Source: an uncultured Rhizobiaceae bacterium
Lineage (GTDB): Bacteria; Pseudomonadota; Alphaproteobacteria; Rhizobiales; Rhizobiaceae
DNA length: 64,000 bases
NCBI GenBank assembly: GCA_958296345.1
Contig: CATQIJ010000018.1
Coordinates: 1-64,000 of the forward strand
Direction of reading: 5' to 3'
This document shows, piece by piece, positions 10,446 through 19,708 of the stretch. Both the position numbers and the translations under genes were made by a program. Every line of letters starts with the position of its first letter. Positions within the stretch are counted from its first letter, which is position 1. The notes below the pieces were generated by a model, which saw only the letters and a program-made list of their open reading frames with translations, was not told where the DNA came from and made no database searches.

Positions 10446-11089
10446 GTAATTTCAGCCCATGAGAAGAACTCATCACCTAGCTCAGGTTTTTCAGGGTTGC
10501 TAAAATAAGCCTCGGTCAATGTATCAGAATCACTTGCATAAAGCTCGTCATAGTTTGGAACTGTTACCTTTGCCGTGCAGGCATCTGAATTTTCTTTAAG
10601 AATGATATTCTTTTGCGCAAATTCGAACGCCACATAGTAACTTGTGTCACTAGCTGAAATTTTGAGCGGTGCTTTTTTGAAGTCGTGTGGGTTTTCTGGC
10701 TCAAGTGAGAAGAACATGATCATCTGATTGTCCTCCATGTAAGCATTTAGTTTTTCTGGTTCGTAGAAGTTGATGACTTCTTTGCCTGAGCGCATAGCTG
10801 TGTAAAAATCATATTCACTAATCGATGAATGAATAGTTTTTGTAATTTCTGCAATTTCTTTTTCGTCTAACTCACCACTGCTATCTGCGTCATAATCGAG
10901 TATCAACGTAGATGAAAAAAGCTCATCAAATCGCCAAACGTGGCGAAGCTCGGTAAACTGGCCTTTGTCATTAATGACTAGTTCCATATTTGCCTCAACA
11001 AAAACATGAGGATGGGCATTTGGAAGCAATGTACTTCCTAATAATAATGCAAGTGATGTGCCTATGATTTTAGCGCGCTTAAGGATCAC
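10439..11089 (-). CDS. DUF1007 periplasmic protein, partner of the NicO transporter
   Basis: This 216-residue secreted protein starts with GTG at 11089. A signal peptide (about residues 1-25) ends before HPHVFVEANMEL, a conserved HPH motif that may bind metal. DUF1007 proteins regularly sit beside NicO transporters, and here the genes overlap by 7 bases. An acidic segment DYDADSSGELDEKEIAE near residues 64-80 resembles an EF-hand-like loop. The biochemical role is not established; metal delivery to or from the transporter is an inference. Confidence 0.8.
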   Translation of the reverse strand: MILKRAKIIGTSLALLLGSTLLPNAHPHVFVEANMELVINDKGQFTELRHVWRFDELFSSTLILDYDADSSGELDEKEIAEITKTIHSSISEYDFYTAMRSGKEVINFYEPEKLNAYMEDNQMIMFFSLEPENPHDFKKAPLKISASDTSYYVAFEFAQKNIILKENSDACTAKVTVPNYDELYASDSDTLTEAYFSNPEKPELGDEFFSWAEITC

Positions 11090-11190
11090 GGTGATAATTC
11101 CTGAATTTCAAATCAGCCTTTAGTAAACAATAACCTCGCGGCTTTTTTTAGGCAATTCAAATTGTTGTGGCTAGTTTTTTGCCAGCAATG

Positions 11191-12096
11191 TTATACGTTA
11201 CTTTTACTCTTTGTTTTAAACCAACGTGCTAAGAAATCTACGAATACCCGTACTTTGCCTGGTACATGTCGGCGGTGAGGATAAACTGCATAGATACCAC
11301 CACCAGATGGGATTCGATCTTCAAGTAAGCTAATAAGTGCACCGCTTTTCAACTCTTCTTCAATCGAAAACTCAGGCACAAGCGTCATACCGAGCCCCGC
11401 GAGAGCTGTGCGCCTTGCCACTTCAGGACTATTAACTTCGATGGTGCCGCGAACAGGGATACTTATTTCTTGACCGTCATCATCTAAAAAGCACCAGTTT
11501 GCTCTGCGCAATAGGTTGGTGTCTACTATGCAAGGTAAGTCGCCCAAATCATTGGGTGTTTTTGGCGCGCCATGTGTTTTGATGAATTCTGGTGTCGCAC
11601 ATAATACAAGTCTGAAGTCAGAAAGTTTTTTGGCGATTAGCGCAGAATCTGCAAGACGTGAAATTCGAATAGCAACATCATAGCCTTCTTCCACCATATC
11701 AACCATGGCATCATCAAGGTTCATGTCGATTGTGATGTCTGGATAAGCGCTAGCAAATTCTACGATGGGTAAGCCAATTTCTAAGTCTGTTAGAGAACGC
11801 GGTGCTGAAATGCGGAGTCGCCCTTTATGGCCTTTGCCAGCTTCACGAACCGTGTCCTGTAAATCATCAACTTTTTGAAGAATTTCTAGTGCTGATTTAT
11901 GAAATACTTCGCCTGCTTCTGTGAGAGAAAATTGCCTTGTCGTTCGATTAAGTAAAAGAATGCCAAGTTCGTCTTCTAACTCACGTACATATTTTGACAT
12001 GAGTACCTTTGAGCGGCCAACTTTTCTTGCAGCAGCAGAGAAGCCTTGCTGTTCAACTATGTCAACAAAGGCTTGCATTCTTGTTAGTGTATCCAA
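11191..12096 (-). CDS. LysR-family transcriptional regulator
   Basis: This 301-residue regulator has an N-terminal winged helix-turn-helix (MQAFVDIVEQQGFSAAAR... through ELGILLLNRTTR, residues 8-56) and a substrate-binding domain. It belongs to the large LysR subgroup in which the second helix begins KVGRSKVLMSKYVREL. It lies 24 bp downstream of pyk on the same strand, so it may be read through from the pyk transcript. No divergent target gene is present, so its regulon is unknown. Confidence 0.88.
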   Translation of the reverse strand: MDTLTRMQAFVDIVEQQGFSAAARKVGRSKVLMSKYVRELEDELGILLLNRTTRQFSLTEAGEVFHKSALEILQKVDDLQDTVREAGKGHKGRLRISAPRSLTDLEIGLPIVEFASAYPDITIDMNLDDAMVDMVEEGYDVAIRISRLADSALIAKKLSDFRLVLCATPEFIKTHGAPKTPNDLGDLPCIVDTNLLRRANWCFLDDDGQEISIPVRGTIEVNSPEVARRTALAGLGMTLVPEFSIEEELKSGALISLLEDRIPSGGGIYAVYPHRRHVPGKVRVFVDFLARWFKTKSKSNV

Positions 12097-12120
12097 GGCG
12101 AGTTCCTTAGTGAATCTATG

Positions 12121-13557
12121 CTAAATACCAGATTGCCCATCACTTGCGACAAACGCAATACGCAACATGTTTGTAGCACCCGGTGTGCCAAGTGGAACAC
12201 CAGCAGATATGATTACACGATCTCCTGGTTTTGCAAACTTTTCACTAGCGGCAATGCGGCAAGCGCGATCTACCATATCATCCAGGTCATTTGCATCTTG
12301 AGTTACTACGCAATGCAAGCCCCAGACAATTGATAGGCGTCTTGCAGTTTTTTCAACAGGCGAGAGTGCAATAATTGGAACAGATGGTCGTTCGCGTGCG
12401 GCACGTAAACCTGTTGTCCCTGATCTTGTATAACAAACAATTGCTGATAGATTTAACGTCTCTGCTATCTGTCTGGCTGCAAGTGATATTGCATCTGCAC
12501 CTGTTGGATCAGGGTCTGCACGTTGGGCAGATATAATGTCATCATAGTTTTGGTCTTGCTCGATTTGTGTGGCAATCTTATCCATCATAGAAACTGCTTC
12601 AACAGGATAATCACCTACGGCTGATTCAGCAGATAACATAATAGCGTCTGCACCTTCGAAAACGGCAGTGCCGACATCAGAGACTTCTGCTCTAGTCGGC
12701 ATTGGCGTATTAATCATGGATTCTAACATTTGTGTCGCGACGACTACTGGTTTTCCAGCTTTACGACAAGCTCTGGTCATCTGCTTTTGTAGCCCAGGTA
12801 CTTGTTCGATGGGAACTTCAACGCCAAGATCTCCACGCGCTACCATGATGGCATCTGAAAGTTCTATGATTTCATCTAGTTTTGTTAGAGCTTGCGGCTT
12901 TTCAATTTTTGATAAAATTCCTGCACGTCCTTTTGCAATTTTGCGAACTTCGGCAACGTCTTCTGGTCGCTGAACAAATGATATTGCAATCCAATCAACT
13001 TCTGCTGCTAGTGCCGCATCAAGATCTGCGTAATCTTTTTCAGTAAGTGAGCTAACACCTAAATCTGAATCTGGGAGGCTAACGCCTTTGCGACTAGAAA
13101 GCTTTGTCCCGCTTACAACTTCTGTCAGCGCTTCTTTGTTTGATGCCTTTATAACTTTAAGTGTTACTTTGCCATCATCAATTAATATCCGGTGACCAGG
13201 CTCTAAAGCTTCAATAATTTCTGGGTGCGGTATGTGAATACGTTTTTGTGTGCCAGCCGTTTCATCCAAATCAAGTGTGATTTGATCACCTGCTTCAACT
13301 GTGATTTTGCCATCTGCAAATTCACCCAAGCGGAGTTTTGGGCCCTGTAGATCGGCAAGAATTCCAATAGGTCTGCCTATTTCTTTTTCGACTGCACGAA
13401 GTGTAACAACAAGCTCATTTAACATCTCGTGTGATGAATGGCTCATGTTGATACGGAACAAATCTGCGCCCGCATTAAAGAGTTCTTTGATTTTTTCTTT
13501 TGTACTGGATGCAGGGCCTAAGGTAGCTAGGATTTTGGTGCGTCGTTTGCGATGCAT
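12121..13557 (-). CDS. pyk: pyruvate kinase
   Basis: This cytoplasmic 478-residue enzyme converts phosphoenolpyruvate and ADP to pyruvate and ATP. The opening RRTKILATLGPAS is typical. The active-site segment includes LSKIEKPQAL and IMVARGDLGVEVP, followed by ATQMLESMI and the allosteric C-terminal domain. It follows the DUF1036 gene by 10 bp, an arrangement common in rhizobia, and precedes the lysR gene. No disruption is seen. Confidence 0.96.
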   Translation of the reverse strand: MHRKRRTKILATLGPASSTKEKIKELFNAGADLFRINMSHSSHEMLNELVVTLRAVEKEIGRPIGILADLQGPKLRLGEFADGKITVEAGDQITLDLDETAGTQKRIHIPHPEIIEALEPGHRILIDDGKVTLKVIKASNKEALTEVVSGTKLSSRKGVSLPDSDLGVSSLTEKDYADLDAALAAEVDWIAISFVQRPEDVAEVRKIAKGRAGILSKIEKPQALTKLDEIIELSDAIMVARGDLGVEVPIEQVPGLQKQMTRACRKAGKPVVVATQMLESMINTPMPTRAEVSDVGTAVFEGADAIMLSAESAVGDYPVEAVSMMDKIATQIEQDQNYDDIISAQRADPDPTGADAISLAARQIAETLNLSAIVCYTRSGTTGLRAARERPSVPIIALSPVEKTARRLSIVWGLHCVVTQDANDLDDMVDRACRIAASEKFAKPGDRVIISAGVPLGTPGATNMLRIAFVASDGQSGI

Positions 13558-13567
13558 TATGGCTGCT

Positions 13568-14038
13568 TTACTGTTGAGGTTGAGATTGTGATTGTTCTGT
13601 CAGGCGAACCATCCAATTGGATCTATTACCTGTGTCTATTTCAAAGAAACCAGTTTTAATATGGCCTCGTGTAAAACAATCTTGCACGCCTTCAATTTTA
13701 AATTCGCGTTCATTAGTACACAGAAAAACATCGCCGCGCCATTGGCCACCTTTGTCTGCGTCTTCTGCATAGATGTAATAGAAGCGGGAATTAAGATCAC
13801 CTTCGATTAATGAACTGCAGGTTTCTGCTGGTACTTGGAACCAGCCTTCTGATAACCATTTTTCATCTTCTTTATAGCCAAGGGCTGCGCCGACTAGGCT
13901 ATTAGTATCGTTGCAAATCCTAAAATCTGCTTGAGCAGATGAGGGGAATACAATTGCGCTACCAATGAGAAACACTGAAAAGGTAATGCTTAATAACAAG
14001 CTAGTGCTTAAGAGCTTTTTGAACGCCGTGATCAACAT
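13568..14038 (-). CDS. DUF1036 secreted protein
   Basis: This 156-residue protein has an N-terminal signal or anchor (about residues 8-37, ending SSAQA) followed by the DUF1036 core FRICNDTNSLVGAALGY. Four or more Cys are likely to be disulfide-bonded in the periplasm. It sits directly upstream of pyk, separated by 10 bp. The role of the family is unknown; the association with pyk is positional only. Confidence 0.8.
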   Translation of the reverse strand: MLITAFKKLLSTSLLLSITFSVFLIGSAIVFPSSAQADFRICNDTNSLVGAALGYKEDEKWLSEGWFQVPAETCSSLIEGDLNSRFYYIYAEDADKGGQWRGDVFLCTNEREFKIEGVQDCFTRGHIKTGFFEIDTGNRSNWMVRLTEQSQSQPQQ

Positions 14039-14120
14039 AGTGATGATGTTATTTTCCTGATTTGCGATTCATCTTTAATAGTTGTTACTTACACTTGATT
14101 CCATGTCAACAGAATGACGG

Positions 14121-14956
14121 TCAACTGGTGTTTTTAGAGGGTCTAGATACCCAGATTCCAACTAGAATAAATACACAGCCGATTAATTGTAAAAAATCCA
14201 TTTTTTCATCAAAGAGTAACCACCCAAAAAAAGCTGCGGCAATTGCTTCAATGAAAATTACAAGCGAAGAAAATGCAGCTGTTAAGGCCGCAATTGCTAT
14301 CGTCAATAAACCTTGACCGCCTGCGTGTGTTAAGATGCCAAGAGAAGCAAGCGCTGCCCAACCTCGTTTTGTGAGAGGAAAAAACTGATCGTTTGAAAGA
14401 AGTGTTACAACAAAAAGCACTATTGTAGTGACGATGGTCGAGACTAAGAAAAGGCTACTATTATTGGTGCTTCTTGTCCCTGTTCTAATTGCAATGAAAT
14501 AGAAACCAAAAAACAGTGACGTTATAACGCCGTATAGATCTCCAATTAATCTTTCTGGCTCAATGCGAAAGCTTGCATTAATCAATAACCCCATACCAAT
14601 TAGGCAAATTATGATTCCAATAAATGCATTTTTTGGTGGTTTTTTTTTAATAATAAATTGGAGAACAATATCACCCATACTGGCGCAAGTCCCGTTAGGA
14701 ATGTTGCATTTGCCAAGGTGGTATTTAGGATTGATAAGTGCCAAAAACCAAGGTCTCCTGCAAAAAGGATGCCTGCTAATATCGCTGGTTTTGAAAAGTG
14801 TAGGGATGATTTCTTACTCTTACGGTTGGCTTCCCACTGTGCCCAGAGCACTAGTATAGGCAAAGCAAACATTACACGCCAAAAGGCACTAGCAAATGCG
14901 CCAACCTCTGCCTCGCGCACAAATACAGGTGAGAAGCCCATGATAAGGCCACCCAC
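14121..14956 (-). pseudogene. EamA/DMT-family transporter, frameshifted at an A9 run
   Basis: Two overlapping reading frames together spell one drug/metabolite transporter of about 280 residues with ten hydrophobic segments. The N-terminal half (GFSPVFVREAEVGAFASAFWRV to TGLAPVWVILFSNLLL) reads from GTG 14956. The C-terminal half (KKKPPKNAFIGIIICLIGMG onward) lies in another frame. The switch falls at nine A on the minus strand (T run 14640-14648 on plus). One added A, or two removed, restores the protein. The start is uncertain: the open frame extends upstream to about 15020 without an ATG. Sequencing error or slippage-rescued expression remain possible. Confidence 0.8.
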
Positions 14957-15156
14957 TAAAAGTGCGCTAAATGCGGTTGGAAATGAAAGTTGTGCATGAG
15001 TTGATTTGTTGGAAATAATGGTAACTTTCGAAAAAAGACGTGGTGTAACACTTTTGCTACTTGAAACTTTGAGGCAGATAACCTTTTTAAGAGATAGAAT
15101 CTTTTGCGCAGCATTTAATTAATGCTGTTTGGCCAGATTGTGCAAGGATAATGATA

Positions 15157-15444
15157 ATGGATGATGCAACTAAAACAGAACTTGAAGCAGCAGCTTTTAG
15201 AAGACTAGTTAGTCATTTTCGCGAGCGTAGCGATGTGCAGAATATTGATCTCATGAATTTGTCTGGCTTTTGCCGAAATTGCCTCTCTCGTTGGTATCAA
15301 GAAGCTGCCAATGAAAAAGGTCTTGATATGGATAAGCTTGAGGCACGTGAAATTATTTATGGAATGCCTTTTAATGAGTGGAAATCTCTTCACCAAACAG
15401 AAGCAACCAAAGAACAACAAGAGGCTTTTAAAAAGAGTCACTAA
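15157..15444 (+). CDS. DUF1244 family protein
   Basis: This 95-residue small cytoplasmic protein has the family core LSGFCRNCLSRWYQEAA and MPFNEWKSLHQ. The two Cys (CRNC) form a plausible metal or redox site. I prefer ATG 15157, which lies 8 nt after AAGGA, over ATG 15151, which is too close. The family is confined mostly to proteobacteria and has no firm function. The gene lies 42 bp upstream of gapR, a usual alphaproteobacterial order. Confidence 0.85.
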   Translation: MDDATKTELEAAAFRRLVSHFRERSDVQNIDLMNLSGFCRNCLSRWYQEAANEKGLDMDKLEAREIIYGMPFNEWKSLHQTEATKEQQEAFKKSH

Positions 15445-15486
15445 ACTTATATATTAATGGCCTTTAAAAGCCTCGAGGAGAATTTT

Positions 15487-15786
15487 ATGTCATCGGACCC
15501 TATGGTAGCACGAGATCAACTTAAATCGGTTGTTGAGCGTATTGAACGTCTTGAAGAAGAAAAAAAAGCAATTGCTGATGATATCCGCGATGTTTATGCG
15601 GAAGCAAAGGCAAATGGGTTTGATGCGAAAGTCCTTCGCCAAGTGGTTTCACTTCGCAAAAAAGACCTTACAGAGCGTCAAGAAGAAGAAGCAGTTCGTG
15701 ATTTATATCTAGTTGCTTTAGGGATGCTACCGGAGTTTGAAGCGCAGAGTGATATTCCTGCTTCAAAAGATATCGCTGCTGAATAA
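15487..15786 (+). CDS. gapR: GapR nucleoid-associated protein (DUF2312)
   Basis: GapR binds overtwisted, AT-rich DNA ahead of polymerases and helps topoisomerases; it is essential for normal chromosome replication and segregation in Caulobacter. The 99-residue product consists of a charged coiled-coil region ([20 protein letters not shown]) and the signature [23 protein letters not shown] 15487 is preceded by GAGGAG; an upstream in-frame ATG at 15457 adds ten non-conserved residues. Confidence 0.93.
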   Translation: MSSDPMVARDQLKSVVERIERLEEEKKAIADDIRDVYAEAKANGFDAKVLRQVVSLRKKDLTERQEEEAVRDLYLVALGMLPEFEAQSDIPASKDIAAE

Positions 15787-15797
15787 AATCGGCAGCT

Positions 15798-17786
15798 TTA
15801 TTTGAAACGCCGAAAGTCTAAAAACTCAACTGAACTTCCTGAAAAGCTGTTGGTGATTGAGCCAATTTGGTTTTGAGAAAAGCCACTTGATAGGACTGTA
15901 GAAGGTAATTCACGAAGAATATTACGTCCATAAGCAGGTGGCTGAATGTCTGCAATGTCTTTAATAGAGGCGTCTGTTGCTAGGGCCCATTTACCTGTAA
16001 GGCGTTCATCAAGGTTTGCCGTTTTAAACTCTTCCAAGCTTAAAGACTCATCGCTATTTTCTATTTTCTTCTTAGGCCTAACTGTAGGTGCTTCAATCGC
16101 CGTTGCAATTTGAGTGGTGCGTGAAGCAGGTTTGGGCACTGGGATATTGTTAGCTGCTGCAACAGTTGGCTCTTTTATATTTGCTAATGGCGTAGTTGGG
16201 GAAGGCGTTGGAATAGAAACGCCGCCTGTGCTTTTTACGCTTGGCTCTAAAGGTAATAGTGCTGTTACCAAACTTGTTTCAGCTTTTGGCTTTGTTGTCG
16301 GTATAGCTATTCCAGTAGATGATTGAATTTCAGGCTCTAGTGGCTCAATAGATGCAATTTGTTGCTCTATTGCCGATGGGGCGGAGGTAATCAAACTAGG
16401 TACATCACTTGGTTGAAGCGCTGTTGGCGGTTGGAACGGTATCTGTTCTGCCACTTGTGTTGTCGGTTTGAATGGATTTTGTTCCGCAACATTTGTAGCT
16501 GGCTGGAAAGGAATGTTTTTTGGTTTGGGTTTTTGAATATCAGTTTCAAGCGTTGCGTATACTTGTTGACGCAAGTCAGAAATTTCATTTGCTGATAGAG
16601 CTGCAACTTGAACTTCTGGTTCAGTCGCTGTTTCTGGAATAACGGTTTCAAGTGTAGGTGTATAAGATGGCCGCTGTGCAGGAACTGGAATTGCAAATGC
16701 TGTTTCTTGCAGCGGTGCTTCTTCTACTGTTTCTGTGGTAGGCTCTAAGCTTGCTACTTGTGTTTCAGTAACTTCTGGTTCTGGCGGTTTAACAATAGCA
16801 ATGCGAGGCGCCGCGACTGGCACTGGAATTTGCTTCGGTGTTAATGCTGCAATTACAACCTCAGGTGTTGGCGTAGGTTCTGGGATTGCAGGAGTAGGGG
16901 GAGCAATTATAGTATCAGCTGGCTTTTTAATAGCTATTGCTGGCTTTATAGTTTTTGCTTTTACTGGTTTAGGGGCAGAAGTAGCGTCTGAAAGGCCTGC
17001 TTCTTCATCTTCACGAGAGAAAAGTTTGGCTAGGATACTTGGCTTTTTTCTAATTTCTTCTGCACTTGCAATTTTAATTTTACCTTGGCCTTTAATCGTA
17101 CGCTCATACTTTACTTTAGCAACGTTATAACCAGGTAATGGTTTGCCATCAGAAGGTACGTGTAAAGTTTTGCCGCGAGGGAAAACCTTCACAAGCTGGC
17201 TGCGACTCATCCTTGGCCAATGCCTTACTCTGCCTGTATCCATATGAACAAAAGGAGAGCCAGACTTTGGATAATAGCCAACGCCGCCAATGCCTTTTCG
17301 TAATCCAATATTACGTAGCTTTCTTAAGCTCACGCCTGGGATAAAGAAATCAAGTGCATTGCCAAGTGTGTGCTGGCTTTTCTTAGCCACACCACGACCG
17401 CGTTTGCGCAGTAAGTTATTTGTGGCTGGTGAACGATAACCAGAAATGACGTGAATGTATTTTCTTGAACCTGTTTCTTTATAAACTTCCCAAATAAGAT
17501 CCATCAGTTTTGGATTCATTTTAGTGGGTTCATTACGGCGCCAATCACGTAGAAATTTGTTTACTTTCCTTAAGCCGCCTTTGATGTATTTTCCGTTCTT
17601 TTTGAAAGTGATTTCAGCTTTTTCGCCTGTGTGCAGATAATAAAGCTTAAGCTTACGGGTCTCTGCATCAGCGCTGGTTATAGGAAGCGCTATAAACACA
17701 AGCATAATTGCCATTAGGCATGGGGCAATGCCTAAATTCCTTACTTTGTTGTAAGTTTTGACTAAAATAATGCTCAATCTATCCAA
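15798..17786 (-). CDS. DUF882 (peptidase M15-like) secreted protein with a long Pro-rich tail
   Basis: This 662-residue protein starts with TTG at 17786. An N-terminal signal or anchor (to about residue 42) precedes a DUF882 domain of about 160 residues. Likely zinc ligands are in SQHTLGNALDFF and FVHMDTG, after SGYRSPATNN; related enzymes cut cell-wall peptides. The rest, about 400 residues, is Pro/Thr/Ala-rich and low in complexity, with recurring NPFKP/IPFQP phrases between residues 440 and 490 and many IPVP/IPTP units. It ends in a short conserved-looking tail. It could span or bind the envelope. Catalytic function is inferred. Confidence 0.8.
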   Translation of the reverse strand: MDRLSIILVKTYNKVRNLGIAPCLMAIMLVFIALPITSADAETRKLKLYYLHTGEKAEITFKKNGKYIKGGLRKVNKFLRDWRRNEPTKMNPKLMDLIWEVYKETGSRKYIHVISGYRSPATNNLLRKRGRGVAKKSQHTLGNALDFFIPGVSLRKLRNIGLRKGIGGVGYYPKSGSPFVHMDTGRVRHWPRMSRSQLVKVFPRGKTLHVPSDGKPLPGYNVAKVKYERTIKGQGKIKIASAEEIRKKPSILAKLFSREDEEAGLSDATSAPKPVKAKTIKPAIAIKKPADTIIAPPTPAIPEPTPTPEVVIAALTPKQIPVPVAAPRIAIVKPPEPEVTETQVASLEPTTETVEEAPLQETAFAIPVPAQRPSYTPTLETVIPETATEPEVQVAALSANEISDLRQQVYATLETDIQKPKPKNIPFQPATNVAEQNPFKPTTQVAEQIPFQPPTALQPSDVPSLITSAPSAIEQQIASIEPLEPEIQSSTGIAIPTTKPKAETSLVTALLPLEPSVKSTGGVSIPTPSPTTPLANIKEPTVAAANNIPVPKPASRTTQIATAIEAPTVRPKKKIENSDESLSLEEFKTANLDERLTGKWALATDASIKDIADIQPPAYGRNILRELPSTVLSSGFSQNQIGSITNSFSGSSVEFLDFRRFK

Positions 17787-18006
17787 GTTCTAAAACTCTT
17801 CCTCGGCTATTCAGACTGGTGAAATATTAGTATCAGAATTTATTTATGGTTAACAGATATTAACAAATTCTATAGATACCGATGTTTTGTCACTAGAAAT
17901 AGATTAAAAGCTGAATCCGGCAACACAATGGCAAGTTTGTGAGCAATTAAATTGATAGTAAATAAGATATTAAACTTGGATTTTGCGCAAAAACGCTAGA
18001 AACGAA

Positions 18007-19491
18007 TCAAGAAGCTAAGAGTTCACTGTCTTCAGTGTCTTGCTCTTCAAGTCCATACTCACGCAGTTTGCGATATAGTGTAGAACGGCCAATGCCAAGT
18101 TTGCGGGCAATTTTCGACATACTTCCATTATATTTTTCGATTGCAAATTTTATGATTTCGCACTCTGCGTTTTCTAATGAAATTACATCATCCTCATGCG
18201 TTAATAGGTTAAGAGTATGTTGCGATAATGGAATGTTTATGGTTTGCGGTGGCTGGGTTGCAGTTGCGTCAATTTTTGGCGCGTCAACTACTGGAAGCTC
18301 ATATTCCAATTGTGTTGCAATTTGAGGGAACTCATTGATTGTTAACTCGTTGCCCTCGCAAAGAACTACAGCACGGAATACAGCGTTTTCAAGTTGACGA
18401 ATGTTTCCTGGCCAATCGAATGTACAAAGCATATCAATGGTTGAACGTTCGATGCCTTTTATGTTTGAGCGACCTTCTTCTGCAGATATACGCGCTACAA
18501 AATGGCGAAGTAATTCAGGGATATCTTCACGGCGCAAACGAAGCGGTGGAACAGTTAGTGGCAATACGCTTAAGCGGTAATATAAATCTTCTCTGAAATT
18601 TCCCTCACGTACTTCTTCTTCTAAGTTACGATTGGTGGCTGAGATAAGACGGAAATCTACTTTTACAGGTTTTGAAGAACCAACAGGATCAATCTCGCCT
18701 TCTTGAATTGCGCGTAGAAGTTTTACCTGCATATCCAAAGTTAACTCGCCAACTTCATCTAAGAATAATGTGCCGCCGTTTGCCTCTTGGAATTTACCAA
18801 GATGTTTTTCAGATGCACCTGTGAACGCACCTTTTTCGTGGCCAAATAAAATACTCTCAACTAGATTTTCTGGCAGTGCGCCACAGTTTACGGTAACAAA
18901 GCTTTTTGAAGAACGCTCGCTCATACCTTGAATGGCACGCGAGATTAGTTCTTTACCCACACCAGATTCGCCTTCAACCAAAACTGGTATGTTAGATTTG
19001 GCAGCTTTTTGAGCAATGCTTTTTACGCTCGTCATGCTTGGACTTGCGGAAATAATTTCATCGATTGTTAGCTTGCCAGCTGACGTTTTCTTTATGCGTT
19101 TGATTTCACCTTCTAGTGCACCAAGTTTTAGTGCATTTTGGATTGAAACTTTGAGGCGTTCTGGAGAAGCAGGTTTGACGACAAAATCAGTTGCACCTGC
19201 ACGCATTGCATTAACGGCAGTTTCAACACCGCCTTGTGCTGTTTGTACGATTACAGGTGGCCTAATTTTGTGTGTAGATAGTGCTTCTAAAACATCCATG
19301 CCGCTCATATCAGGCATAACAAGGTCAAGGATAACAGCAGATATACGCGAAGCTTGCTTGCCAGAAAGCGCTTCCATTGCGGCTTTCCCGCCGTCAACGC
19401 AAAGTGTCTTGTATCCTAGCTTTTCGACGAGTGCTTGCAACAATCTACGTTGTACAGGTTCGTCGTCTACAATTAATACTAAGTCTGCCAT
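18007..19491 (-). CDS. sigma-54-dependent response regulator, NtrC class
   Basis: This 494-residue protein has three domains. A receiver domain (phospho-acceptor Asp56 in ILDLVMPD, Thr84, Lys106) comes first. An AAA+ domain follows, with Walker A GESGVGKE and intact GAFTGA loop, required to open sigma-54 promoters. A Fis-type helix-turn-helix sits at the C-terminus (MSKIARKLGIGRSTLYRKL). No histidine kinase gene is adjacent, so it is an orphan. It resembles TacA-like regulators of alphaproteobacteria, but the target is not deducible here. Confidence 0.9.
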   Translation of the reverse strand: MADLVLIVDDEPVQRRLLQALVEKLGYKTLCVDGGKAAMEALSGKQASRISAVILDLVMPDMSGMDVLEALSTHKIRPPVIVQTAQGGVETAVNAMRAGATDFVVKPASPERLKVSIQNALKLGALEGEIKRIKKTSAGKLTIDEIISASPSMTSVKSIAQKAAKSNIPVLVEGESGVGKELISRAIQGMSERSSKSFVTVNCGALPENLVESILFGHEKGAFTGASEKHLGKFQEANGGTLFLDEVGELTLDMQVKLLRAIQEGEIDPVGSSKPVKVDFRLISATNRNLEEEVREGNFREDLYYRLSVLPLTVPPLRLRREDIPELLRHFVARISAEEGRSNIKGIERSTIDMLCTFDWPGNIRQLENAVFRAVVLCEGNELTINEFPQIATQLEYELPVVDAPKIDATATQPPQTINIPLSQHTLNLLTHEDDVISLENAECEIIKFAIEKYNGSMSKIARKLGIGRSTLYRKLREYGLEEQDTEDSELLAS

Positions 19492-19708
19492 CTGTCAGTT
19501 GCTTTCGCTTTATGGCATGTGAACCCACTCGCATACCGTCCCATTTTGAAGCAAATTAGCACCAATGGCTGAACAGCCGTTTAAAAGAAGTGGTTAAGCT
19601 TTGGTCATAATATTTGATAAAATTTTATTGAATTTTAGCGTGCGTTTTTACTGGCGTTAATGGGGGATAATAGATTACCAATGTTACTTATAAAATGAGG
19701 AACACCCA

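Noticed and set aside
16114-17130. open frames antisense to the Pro-rich DUF882 tail
   Set aside because: They are shadows caused by low-complexity codon usage in the real gene.
17826-17870. TTAACAGATATTAAC as a CtrA site upstream of the DUF882 gene
   Set aside because: The gap between TTAA half sites is 6, not the 7 of the CtrA consensus, and the AT-rich genome makes such matches common.
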